Assembly (NCBI GenBank): GCA_026398575.1
Contig: JAPLSP010000382.1
Coordinates: 1 to 18,157 of the forward strand
Direction: 5' to 3'
Source of the DNA: Candidatus Sumerlaeota bacterium
GTDB taxonomy: Bacteria; Sumerlaeota; Sumerlaeia; JADFCT01
Length of the DNA: 18,157 nt
Part shown: in pieces, positions 1-7,292 of the stretch
Position numbering within the stretch: the stretch's first letter is position 1
How the letters are laid out: the number at the start of each line of letters is the position of its first letter
Notes under the pieces: generated by a model
The model's database searches: none
Seen by the model: the letters and a program-made list of their open reading frames with translations, nothing else
What the model was told of the DNA's origin: nothing
Program-made: the position numbers and the translations under genes

Positions 1-1179
1 CCACTGAAGCCGGCCCGCCGTCATCTTCCCGGTGAGATCAATCACCGCTGCCGCCAGCGCGTCTTCCTCGCCAGGCGTGGGGGGCGCGTCATTCAGCAGG
101 TATGTGGTCGCCGGATTCGACCCGCCGCACTCAACGCTGGCTGTCTTGGCAGCCAGATTCTGAATCGGACGCCGGTTGGCAACCGGACCAACTCCGTGCA
201 ATCGCCATTCGGCCACCTGAACGTTGCGCGGCGCCTTCGGGTACTTCGGATCATAGGAACTGGAAATCAACAGCCGAAACGCGCGCGCCGTCACAGGTCC
301 CGTTTCGATGCTTTTCGCCTCGGAGGCTGTCATGCTGAATCCGGCGATCTTTTTCCAAACGCCGTCATCGCCGCGCGCCTGCAACTCGCACTGCTTCGGA
401 CCATAGCCTGGCCGGGGCTTGACGGTCGTCCCGGTGATTGTCATCGCCTGAGTGGAAGCGATCTCCAACCACTCCTCGCGACCGGGCCGAGGACCCTCGC
501 CTTCCGTCTTGCCGTTCGAGGCCCAGAAGCTTGTTTCGTCCCCATCCGCAGCTTTCTCCGGGCCGTAGTTTTCCGAACTGGAACTGGCGTGAATTTCGCG
601 CCGGGCGGAATCATGCGGCGCCGGCCACGCAAGCACCGCGACGTCGCGGTAAAAATCGTGGCGCACGGATGCCGGCTTGGGCAACGCCACGCTTATCGCG
701 CGTCCACCTTCGATGCGCGTCTCGGCCCATGTGAACACCTTGGCTGCTTCCTCCGGTTTGACATCCGGGCCGCCAAGGTTCCAACCGCTTTGGATATTCA
801 AACCGATCTCAATCCCCAACCGGTCCGCTTCGCGCAACGCGTGGCGGAACAACTCGCGCCAGGCAGCGCTGCCAAACTGCGGCCCCGCCGGTGTCGCTCC
901 CGCCGCGCCGCTCCCGCCGCCCCCGGCGCCGCCCGCGTCGAAAATCAACGCGCCGCCGAGGCCCTTCGCGCGCATCTCCTCCAGATCGCGCGTGATGGCT
1001 TCCTTGGTGACGTTCCCATTGAGCCACCACCAGAAGCAGCGGAGGCGGGCTGATTCGGGCGGATTGGCGAATTCCTTCTCCATATCCGCCGCCGGCGCTG
1101 CTCCTGCGCGAAACGCGACCAGCGACGCCAGCAACAAGGTGGCGAGAGCGATGAGGACGATGTTTGTGATTTTTTTCAT
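1..1179 (-). CDS. GH106 alpha-L-rhamnosidase-like exported glycoside hydrolase, N-terminal part (3' end beyond window)
   Basis: This is the first 393 codons of a larger gene that runs off the left edge with the frame still open. Residues 1-28 form a Sec signal peptide (MKKITNIVLIALATLLLASL, then VAFRAGAA). Residues 39-81 carry the GH106 N-terminal signature: NPPESARLRCFWWWLNGNVT followed by a DLEEM segment and a glycine-rich GALIFD strand. Residues about 190-330 look like an inserted discoidin (F5/8 type C) domain, with AADGDETSFW, EEWLEI and VAEWRLHG. The barrel frame then resumes near AVIDLTGKM (378-386). GH106 enzymes release alpha-L-rhamnose from pectin, ulvan or related glycans; the catalytic glutamates would lie in the missing part. 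The start is supported by GAGGAA about 8 nt upstream of ATG. It is the most distal gene of the cluster seen here, 87 nt after the PLP enzyme. The family call is firm; the substrate is inferred. Confidence 0.85.
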   Translation of the reverse strand, partial: MKKITNIVLIALATLLLASLVAFRAGAAPAADMEKEFANPPESARLRCFWWWLNGNVTKEAITRDLEEMRAKGLGGALIFDAGGAGGGGSGAAGATPAGPQFGSAAWRELFRHALREADRLGIEIGLNIQSGWNLGGPDVKPEEAAKVFTWAETRIEGGRAISVALPKPASVRHDFYRDVAVLAWPAPHDSARREIHASSSSENYGPEKAADGDETSFWASNGKTEGEGPRPGREEWLEIASTQAMTITGTTVKPRPGYGPKQCELQARGDDGVWKKIAGFSMTASEAKSIETGPVTARAFRLLISSSYDPKYPKAPRNVQVAEWRLHGVGPVANRRPIQNLAAKTASVECGGSNPATTYLLNDAPPTPGEEDALAAAVIDLTGKMTAGRLQW

Positions 1180-1266
1180 GATCGGGTTCCTCAGTGGTGC
1201 GGACGGCAGTGTATTTTCAAGTTTCAACAGATAACCCGCTAACGGACTCACTGTTGGATGGGGAGT

Positions 1267-2238
1267 TCAATCGCGGCGCCATGGCAGTTTGTCCAGATCA
1301 ACGTTGCCGCCGGAAAGGATGATGCCGGCGCGCGTTCCCGCCGGAACGAGAGCCTGCTCCATCAGCGCCGCAACCGGCACGGCCGCCGACGGCTCAATTA
1401 TGAGCTTGGCGCGTTCCCAGATCAATCGCATCGCCGCTACAATGGCATCTTCGCTCACCGTGACAACCCGCTCGACCCGTTTTTGAATAATCGGGAAGGT
1501 CATATTCCCCAGCGAAGTCAGCAAGCCATCGGCGATTGTCCGGGGGTTCTCCGAGGGCAGAATAACGCCTGCGGCGAGGGAGCGGCAGGCGTCATCCGCG
1601 CCCGCCGGTTCGGCGCCTATGACGCGAATGTGGAATGATAACTCGGTCGCGGCAATGGCCGTTCCGCTGAGCAGCCCGCCGCCGCCCACCGGCGCAAGAA
1701 TCACATCAAGATATTGGACCTCCTCAAGCAACTCGAGCGCCGCCGTCCCTTGACCGGCGATGACGCGATAATCATTGTAAGAGTGCACGACGGTCGCGCC
1801 CGTGTCGGCGATCACCTGCTCCTGGGCGAGCTCCCGCGCCGCCAGGGTCGGCTGGCAGAAAGTGATCTTGCCGCCATAGCCCTCGACGGCGGCCTTCTTG
1901 ACGGCGGGCGCATTGTTCGGCATCACGATGTAGGCGGGAATGCCGCGCAGGCGCGCCGCCAGCGCCAGGGCTTGGGCATGATTGCCCGACGAGTGCGCCA
2001 CGACGCCGCGCGCCGCTTGAGCATCGGTCAATGAGAAAACGGCGTTACAGGCGCCGCGAAACTTGAAGGCGCCCACCTTCTGCAGATTTTCGCATTTGAG
2101 GAAAACCTCGGCGCCTGCCCGTTCATTAAGGCTCCGGCACGTGAACACAGGGGTGCGATGCGCGTAGGGGCGAATGCGCGCCGCTGCCGCGCGAATATCG
2201 GCCAGTGTTGGAGCGCCTGCTGGTTGTGTTGTCATCAT
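1267..2238 (-). CDS. PLP-dependent serine racemase / threonine (serine) dehydratase-like enzyme, fold type II
   Basis: A 323-residue cytosolic enzyme without a signal peptide. The PLP lysine is K59 in GAFKFRGACNAV. The cofactor phosphate loop is GGGGL at 185-189, and the pyridine-N contact is in SGGN near the C-terminus. The family deaminates L-serine or L-threonine to 2-oxo acids, racemises serine, or dehydrates 3-hydroxyaspartate. S84 in HSSGNH, and E210, A214 and D216 in AEPAGADD, match the re-face serine and divalent-metal ligands of mammalian serine racemase, even in numbering. This favours racemase or hydroxyaspartate-dehydratase type over biosynthetic IlvA, which would also carry a C-terminal ACT domain that is absent here. 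An AAGGAG site lies 5 nt upstream of the first of two adjacent ATGs; starting at the second (2235) is also possible. It sits between the sulfatase (77 nt away) and the GH106 gene, an odd place for an amino-acid enzyme. Confidence 0.88.
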   Translation of the reverse strand: MMTTQPAGAPTLADIRAAAARIRPYAHRTPVFTCRSLNERAGAEVFLKCENLQKVGAFKFRGACNAVFSLTDAQAARGVVAHSSGNHAQALALAARLRGIPAYIVMPNNAPAVKKAAVEGYGGKITFCQPTLAARELAQEQVIADTGATVVHSYNDYRVIAGQGTAALELLEEVQYLDVILAPVGGGGLLSGTAIAATELSFHIRVIGAEPAGADDACRSLAAGVILPSENPRTIADGLLTSLGNMTFPIIQKRVERVVTVSEDAIVAAMRLIWERAKLIIEPSAAVPVAALMEQALVPAGTRAGIILSGGNVDLDKLPWRRD

Positions 2239-2315
2239 GGGTTCTCCTTTATTTCTCTTTCGCTAATGCCGCGAGACCGATTTCCTCAGATCAGAAATAT
2301 TTATAGGAATGCGCT

Positions 2316-3878
2316 TCATGGTTTCGGAGCCGTATGCGATTTGCTCTGGCAATCGCGAAGTTGAGCCTTGAGTCTGGCGGCGACTTCGGGATGGTCGCGG
2401 ACGACGTTGCGCGATTGGGACAGATCGCTCGACAGATCATAGAGTTGCTCGGATGGGGCTCCGGATTTGATGCGTCCATTTTCGATATCGCTATTTAGCT
2501 CGCCCGTGAACTTCAGCGCGCCGGGACCGCCCAGCAAATGTTCGCCGGGATTGGCGCCGGTGAATCCGCCGCCGCCCTGCGCGCCGATGTAAACCCAGCG
2601 GCCTTCGCGCAATGCCAGGTTCTCTTTTTTCTGCGCCGCGAGCACAACATGGTCGCGGATCGGCTTGTCTGGCTTGCCGGTAAGCGCCGGAAGGATGTTG
2701 AAACTGTCGGGCCCGTCGGCGTCGGCGATCTTGGCGCCTGTCAGCGCCGCAAAGGTGGCAAACATGTCCACAAGGCAGATCAGCTCGCCGGAGACGGACC
2801 CGGCTTCGATTCTGCCCGGCCAGCGCGCAATGAAAGGAACCCGTTGGCCGCCTTCCCAGGCATCAAATTTGAAGCCGAGCAAACTGCCGTTCATCCGGTG
2901 CCCGGCCATCCACGCGTCCTGCCCGCCCATGTTCAACATGCCTCCGTTGTCGCTGGTGAGAATGACAAGCGTGCTATCGCGCAGATGGAGTTCATCCAGC
3001 GCGCGCAGAACCTCGCCCACCATCCAGTCGAATTCCTGGATGTAGTCGCCGTAACGTCCGGCGCCGCTGCTGCCCTTGAAGCGTGGATCCGGCGTGAAGG
3101 GATGGTGAATATGCGGCGTGGCAAAATAGAGGAAGAAAGGGCCGCCCTTGCGCTCGCGCATCCAGGCCAGCGCATGGGCGGTGAGCGTGGTCCCCAGTTC
3201 TTCATCGCGATACAGATCATGCGCCGCCTTGCCGCCGGAAATGCCTGGAACCATCATCTTTTCAGGAAACGCCTTCGTCGGCGGCTTGCCGCCATATACC
3301 AGCGGATCGGCGGGATCGAGACCGACGACGCGATGGTCTTCCACGAACACAAACGGCGGATGACTGCTTACGACGGGAATGCCAAAGTAATGGTCGAAGC
3401 CCAGCTCCAACGGACCAGGTTTCAAGTCCGCGTTCCAATTCGGCCTTCCCTTGGAGCCGAAGCCGAGATGCCACTTTCCGAAACACGCGGTCGCATAGCC
3501 CCGGGCTTTCAGCAGGCTGGCGATGGTGGCGCGCGAAGGCTCGATCAACAGAGGACTCTGATTCATCACGGGCTTCCAGATGTCCCGACGAAATGGATAC
3601 TCTCCGGTGAGCAGGGCATAACGCGAGGGCGTGCATACAGCGGAAGCCGAGTGCGCATCCGTGAACCGCCGGCCTTCGCTGGCAAGACGATCCACATTCG
3701 GCGTCTTTACTTTTGTCGCGCCGTAGCAGCCAAGGTCTCCGTAACCAAGGTCATCGGCGAGGATGAGGACGATATTGGGTTGTTGAGGCGCGGTATCGCC
3801 GGCGGCAAACGCGGCCAGCGGCGCCAGCAGCAGGGCAGTGAGGATGAAGAGTATGTGTTTCATGGCGGCCCTTTTCAT
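2316..3878 (-). CDS. Exported S1-family formylglycine sulfatase (arylsulfatase)
   Basis: A 520-residue sulfatase that hydrolyses sulfate esters, here probably from a sulfated polysaccharide. A signal peptide (MKHILFILTALLLAPLAAFA) starts at residue 6. The N-terminal metal site is LILADDLGYGD (D42, D43). The C-T-P-S-R motif puts the cysteine matured to formylglycine at C82, followed by the usual LLTGEYP. FGKWHLG (K135, H137), ATPHIHHPF (H256, H258) and TSDNGG (D310, N311) supply the other active-site and calcium ligands. All key residues are present and the length is normal. There are two possible starts: 3878 has AAGGA about 8 nt upstream, and 3863 gives the more typical signal peptide with AAAAGGG upstream. 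The gene lies 72 nt after the transglutaminase-fold gene. Maturation needs a formylglycine-generating enzyme or anaerobic sulfatase-maturing enzyme, not encoded here. The positional specificity cannot be read from sequence. Confidence 0.95.
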   Translation of the reverse strand: MKRAAMKHILFILTALLLAPLAAFAAGDTAPQQPNIVLILADDLGYGDLGCYGATKVKTPNVDRLASEGRRFTDAHSASAVCTPSRYALLTGEYPFRRDIWKPVMNQSPLLIEPSRATIASLLKARGYATACFGKWHLGFGSKGRPNWNADLKPGPLELGFDHYFGIPVVSSHPPFVFVEDHRVVGLDPADPLVYGGKPPTKAFPEKMMVPGISGGKAAHDLYRDEELGTTLTAHALAWMRERKGGPFFLYFATPHIHHPFTPDPRFKGSSGAGRYGDYIQEFDWMVGEVLRALDELHLRDSTLVILTSDNGGMLNMGGQDAWMAGHRMNGSLLGFKFDAWEGGQRVPFIARWPGRIEAGSVSGELICLVDMFATFAALTGAKIADADGPDSFNILPALTGKPDKPIRDHVVLAAQKKENLALREGRWVYIGAQGGGGFTGANPGEHLLGGPGALKFTGELNSDIENGRIKSGAPSEQLYDLSSDLSQSRNVVRDHPEVAARLKAQLRDCQSKSHTAPKP

Positions 3879-3950
3879 TTTTGCGTTCCTTCGGGCATGG
3901 ACGAAGATTCCATCTTGAAGGAACCTGATGCTGATAAATCGGCGTTACTG

Positions 3951-5588
3951 TTAATCGGCGAACGGCGCCTCCGCGATTACCTCGTCCCATTCGTGAACCA
4001 TCTCCAGACCCTGCCAGTCTTGCGGTAGCGGGCTGTTGTCCTTGGCCACCGCGCTCAGGACGAACACCGTGCCGCCCGGCTGAACTTGCGGCAGCGCACG
4101 CGGCGCAAATTGGAACCGCGTGGCCACGACCGCGTTGCGAACCGTCTCGCGGAGCGGCGCGCCGCCATCGGCAGCGAGCCGGATGACATACGAGTAGTGG
4201 GCGACGTTCTGAGACCTGAACCATTCGTCAAAAAACGCCGTCAGCGTCGCGCCATCGCGCCTTGTCTTGATTGGCGCGCGCAAACCCTTCGCATCAACCA
4301 GCGCGACTTCAATCGCACGATCAGGCGTGGACAACTCGAGCCGCAACTCCCCGCCGAGGATGACGTAGGGCCACTCGATCCGGATTTCCGAAGCGTTCCC
4401 TGCGCCGCTGAGATCAATCCTGCGCGTCAGCCAGCCATTGCCGACCACCGGCGGCAGCGGCTGGTCGCGAAACGCAATCCGAAGCGCGGTTGCGGCCGTC
4501 GTCATGTCAAAGACCGCCTCGTCGCCGGGCAAAAGCGCGGGCTGCAACCGGTGATGCCCCGGATAAACGCGCTCTTCGGGGTGATTGTCCTGCGTGGTGG
4601 TATAGAGCCGGGCGATGCCGGCGGAGTCGGAGCCAATGGGATCACGCGGCGTGCGGGTGATGACCTCGGGGCGCGCGGCCAGTTCCTCGACGCCCGCCAC
4701 GTGGCCGGCGGGCATGCGGTAATAAACCTGATGATCGGGATCGAACATGTGCCACGCCCCGCCATAGAACGCCTCGCCGACGACGTGGCCGTTCAACCCC
4801 CAGACGCGCGCGCGGATGCCCGCCTCGCCGCAGAGGACGGCGAAATTGTTCGCGCTGTCGTCACAGAACCCGTAGCCGTAGATGTTGATGAACTTCACTG
4901 GGTCGTGCATCTCGTCTCCGCCATCGGCAGGGTAATAGTGGTAACGCCAATCCACCAGGAACCGCCAGATGGCGATGGCCTTTTGCTCCTCCGTCATGCC
5001 GGGCGTGAGGATGCTGCCGAGCATGCCTTGGGCGCTGCTAAGGTCCGGCCAGCCCTTAATGGCGAGCTTCGGCGCGACCGCCGTGCGACCATCAAGATTG
5101 CGCATGACCAGACGGCGCGTTTGGAGCGGATGCTGCGCGCCGGCGTCAACGCGGTAAACGCTCTCAGCCGCCGTGACGCGAATCGTCGCCGTGTGACACA
5201 CGATTTTCCGGCGGCTGACAAGCGCGTAATCGCGGCCATTCGCGCGCGGATCGGAATTGTCGCTCGCGGAGAAGTAGAGGCTTGTCGTAGTCCAATGGCT
5301 GTAGCGGCCCGCGCCGGATTTGCGGATGTCCGCGTGGACGGCGCGAGGCAGGGGCAGCGGCTTGCCATTCTCCAGCAGCGCACAGAACGACCGCGCGTTG
5401 TTGTCGGCAGCGCGGCCGAGCTGTAACGGCGCGATGTAACAAAAACCCTGCTCCGGCTGGATGCCCCCCGGCAGGATCGCCTCCCGGACCGTCTCCTCCA
5501 GTTCGCGGGACGCGTACTGCGGAGTGGCAGCATATAGCGCAGCACCCGGCGCCAGCAGCAGGGTGATCATCAAACTGTATCGGTTCAT
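3951..5588 (-). CDS. Secreted protein with transglutaminase-like core (papain-fold) and C-terminal beta-rich region
   Basis: A 545-residue exported protein. Residues 1-21 are a signal peptide (MNRYSLMITLLLAPGAALYA). The centre is a transglutaminase-like domain (about 190-295) with the triad order Cys-His-Asp: C242 in YGYGFCDDSANN, H268 in LNGHVVGEAF, and D283 or D285 in AWHMFDPDHQVYY. Such domains act as proteases, peptidoglycan or protein amidases, or acyl transferases, and some are inactive. The flanking regions (22-180 and 330-545) look beta-rich and non-catalytic and I do not recognise them. An AAGGAAACCA site precedes the ATG. The gene begins 18 nt after the upstream fucosidase and is surely co-transcribed with it. 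Its role in glycan breakdown is not evident; release of peptide-linked glycans or processing of surface proteins are possibilities only. Confidence 0.75.
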   Translation of the reverse strand: MNRYSLMITLLLAPGAALYAATPQYASRELEETVREAILPGGIQPEQGFCYIAPLQLGRAADNNARSFCALLENGKPLPLPRAVHADIRKSGAGRYSHWTTTSLYFSASDNSDPRANGRDYALVSRRKIVCHTATIRVTAAESVYRVDAGAQHPLQTRRLVMRNLDGRTAVAPKLAIKGWPDLSSAQGMLGSILTPGMTEEQKAIAIWRFLVDWRYHYYPADGGDEMHDPVKFINIYGYGFCDDSANNFAVLCGEAGIRARVWGLNGHVVGEAFYGGAWHMFDPDHQVYYRMPAGHVAGVEELAARPEVITRTPRDPIGSDSAGIARLYTTTQDNHPEERVYPGHHRLQPALLPGDEAVFDMTTAATALRIAFRDQPLPPVVGNGWLTRRIDLSGAGNASEIRIEWPYVILGGELRLELSTPDRAIEVALVDAKGLRAPIKTRRDGATLTAFFDEWFRSQNVAHYSYVIRLAADGGAPLRETVRNAVVATRFQFAPRALPQVQPGGTVFVLSAVAKDNSPLPQDWQGLEMVHEWDEVIAEAPFAD

Positions 5589-5606
5589 TGGTTTCCTTTT
5601 TCTCTT

Positions 5607-7292
5607 TCACTTATCCGGCGGGAACAACTGAAACTCAAAGATGGTCGGCCCATCGGTGGCTTCGGTGATGTTCAGGCGGACGTGCTGGGCCGTGACCGGC
5701 GCGAACTTGGCGTCGAGTTCCGCGCCGAGATTCTCGCCCTGATAGCACGTTTTCCATTCTTCTCCATCCCGGTATTCGATGGCGAACTTGCGGACGCGTT
5801 TCAGTTCCGGATACGCCTGCTCGATGACGGCGCGGCCAATGGCCGCCGGCTTGCCGAGGTCCACTTCCAACCAGGCGGACTTCGTGCCGGAATCGGCGGC
5901 CCAGCGCGTCTCGCTGTCATCGTCGAAGGCTTTGCCGGCGCCGTACTCTGCGCTTCCGCGATAAACGTTCGATGCCGTGGCCTTCTTGCCGGACGCCAAC
6001 GATGGCGAGACCTTGGTCATGGCCAACGGCGCAATGTCGCCGGCCGGGCCATTCAACTCCAGCGCGATGACCGTATCAATTTCCTGCCGGTCGCCGGCTG
6101 GCAGCGCGATCTCAATGGCGTCATCCGTCTGCTTGACGGTCGCAGTGCCGCCCGTCAGCGCCTGGCCGCGGAGGATTTTTGCGGGGATGGCCGGCAGCGT
6201 CAGCGTCTCGCCGGACCATGACTGGATGTGAAGGTAGATCGTATTTCCTTTATGCGTCGAGACGCCAAACTTGCCGGGCTTGAACGGACCGCCGCGCGTG
6301 CCATAGATGCTCGCGCCAAACTTCGCCAGCCAGGTTCCCATTTCCTTGATGCGGTTCGCCTGCTCCGGCGCGATCTCGCCAGTCGGCGTGGGGCCGACAT
6401 TCAGCAGCACGTTGCCATCGCCGCCGGCGCAACGGAGCAGCATGTTCATGCAGGCTTTGTATGATTTCACGCCGTCCTTGGCGCCGCCCCAGGACCACTG
6501 GTTGCGGGCCGAGACGGTCATGCAGGATTCCCACGGGCGCTGGTTGTCGAACCCGCCGACTCGTTGTTCGGGCGTGTAGAAGTCCTCCCAGGACCCAAGT
6601 TTGTCCAGCCGGTCGTTGATGACGATGTCCGGCTGCAACCGTCGCGTCAGCGCGTAGGTGTTTTGCTGGTCCCATGGCTTCGGCCGGCCGTCGCCATCAA
6701 ACCAGAGGATGTCTATCTTGCCGTAGTTGCTCAACAATTCCGTCAGTTCGCCCTGCATTCGCTTGACGAACTCGGCGTTCTTCGCATTGCGGCAATCCGG
6801 ATCGCGCCAGTCCATCGGCGAGAAATACCAGCCGATCTTCATGCCGGCCTCGTGCGCGGCCTTGGCGAGTTCGGCGCAGACATCGCGTTTGAACGGCGTG
6901 CGCATGATGTTGTAGTCATCCACCTTCGAGTCCCAGAGCAAAAACCCGTCGCAATGCTTGGCGGTGAGTATCATGTACTTCATGCCGGCCGCCTTGGCGA
7001 TGGCCACCCATTCCTTGGCGTCGAACTTGACCGGGTCAAACTGCTTATACAAGTTGTCGTAAACCTCGATGGGCGTTGGCCCATGATTCGGGCACTGCGG
7101 ATTCGAGTTCGCGCGCGACCAACTGATCTCCTTCCCGGTGAGGCTGACCGGCCCCCAGAGGATGAACATTCCGAAACGCGCATCGCGCCAAGCCTGAAGC
7201 GATTCCGGCTTGGCTTTCTGCGGTGTTTCGGCGTTGGCGCTAACGAGCGCCAACAGCAGGGTGGCGAGGGCAAGCGATGTAATCTTCTTCAT
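5607..7292 (-). CDS. Exported GH29 alpha-L-fucosidase with C-terminal discoidin (F5/8C, CBM32-like) domain, copy 2
   Basis: A 561-residue enzyme that removes alpha-L-fucose with retention of configuration. A signal peptide ends near ANA (residue 21). The catalytic GH29 barrel spans about 30-345, with RFGMFILWGPVSLTGKEI, LTAKHCDGF (H113), and the nucleophile D199 in DILWFDGDGRP. The C-terminal discoidin module (about 430-558) has SGKKATASN, DDSETRWAA, WLEVDLG and a FEFQLF end. The canonical HWG histidine seen in characterised GH29 enzymes is leucine here, and the second His of KHHDG is cysteine. It is a paralogue of the next gene upstream, whose TAA directly abuts this ATG. The AAGGAG site therefore lies inside the end of the upstream gene, implying translational coupling. 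Family and fold are firm; fucose linkage preference is not predictable. Confidence 0.93.
   Translation of the reverse strand: MKKITSLALATLLLALVSANAETPQKAKPESLQAWRDARFGMFILWGPVSLTGKEISWSRANSNPQCPNHGPTPIEVYDNLYKQFDPVKFDAKEWVAIAKAAGMKYMILTAKHCDGFLLWDSKVDDYNIMRTPFKRDVCAELAKAAHEAGMKIGWYFSPMDWRDPDCRNAKNAEFVKRMQGELTELLSNYGKIDILWFDGDGRPKPWDQQNTYALTRRLQPDIVINDRLDKLGSWEDFYTPEQRVGGFDNQRPWESCMTVSARNQWSWGGAKDGVKSYKACMNMLLRCAGGDGNVLLNVGPTPTGEIAPEQANRIKEMGTWLAKFGASIYGTRGGPFKPGKFGVSTHKGNTIYLHIQSWSGETLTLPAIPAKILRGQALTGGTATVKQTDDAIEIALPAGDRQEIDTVIALELNGPAGDIAPLAMTKVSPSLASGKKATASNVYRGSAEYGAGKAFDDDSETRWAADSGTKSAWLEVDLGKPAAIGRAVIEQAYPELKRVRKFAIEYRDGEEWKTCYQGENLGAELDAKFAPVTAQHVRLNITEATDGPTIFEFQLFPPDK

Noticed and set aside
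2538..5426. Two long plus-strand frames (2538-4028 and 4086-5426) antisense to the sulfatase and transglutaminase-fold genes
   Set aside because: Both are shadows of the minus-strand genes, which carry intact catalytic motifs and signal peptides.
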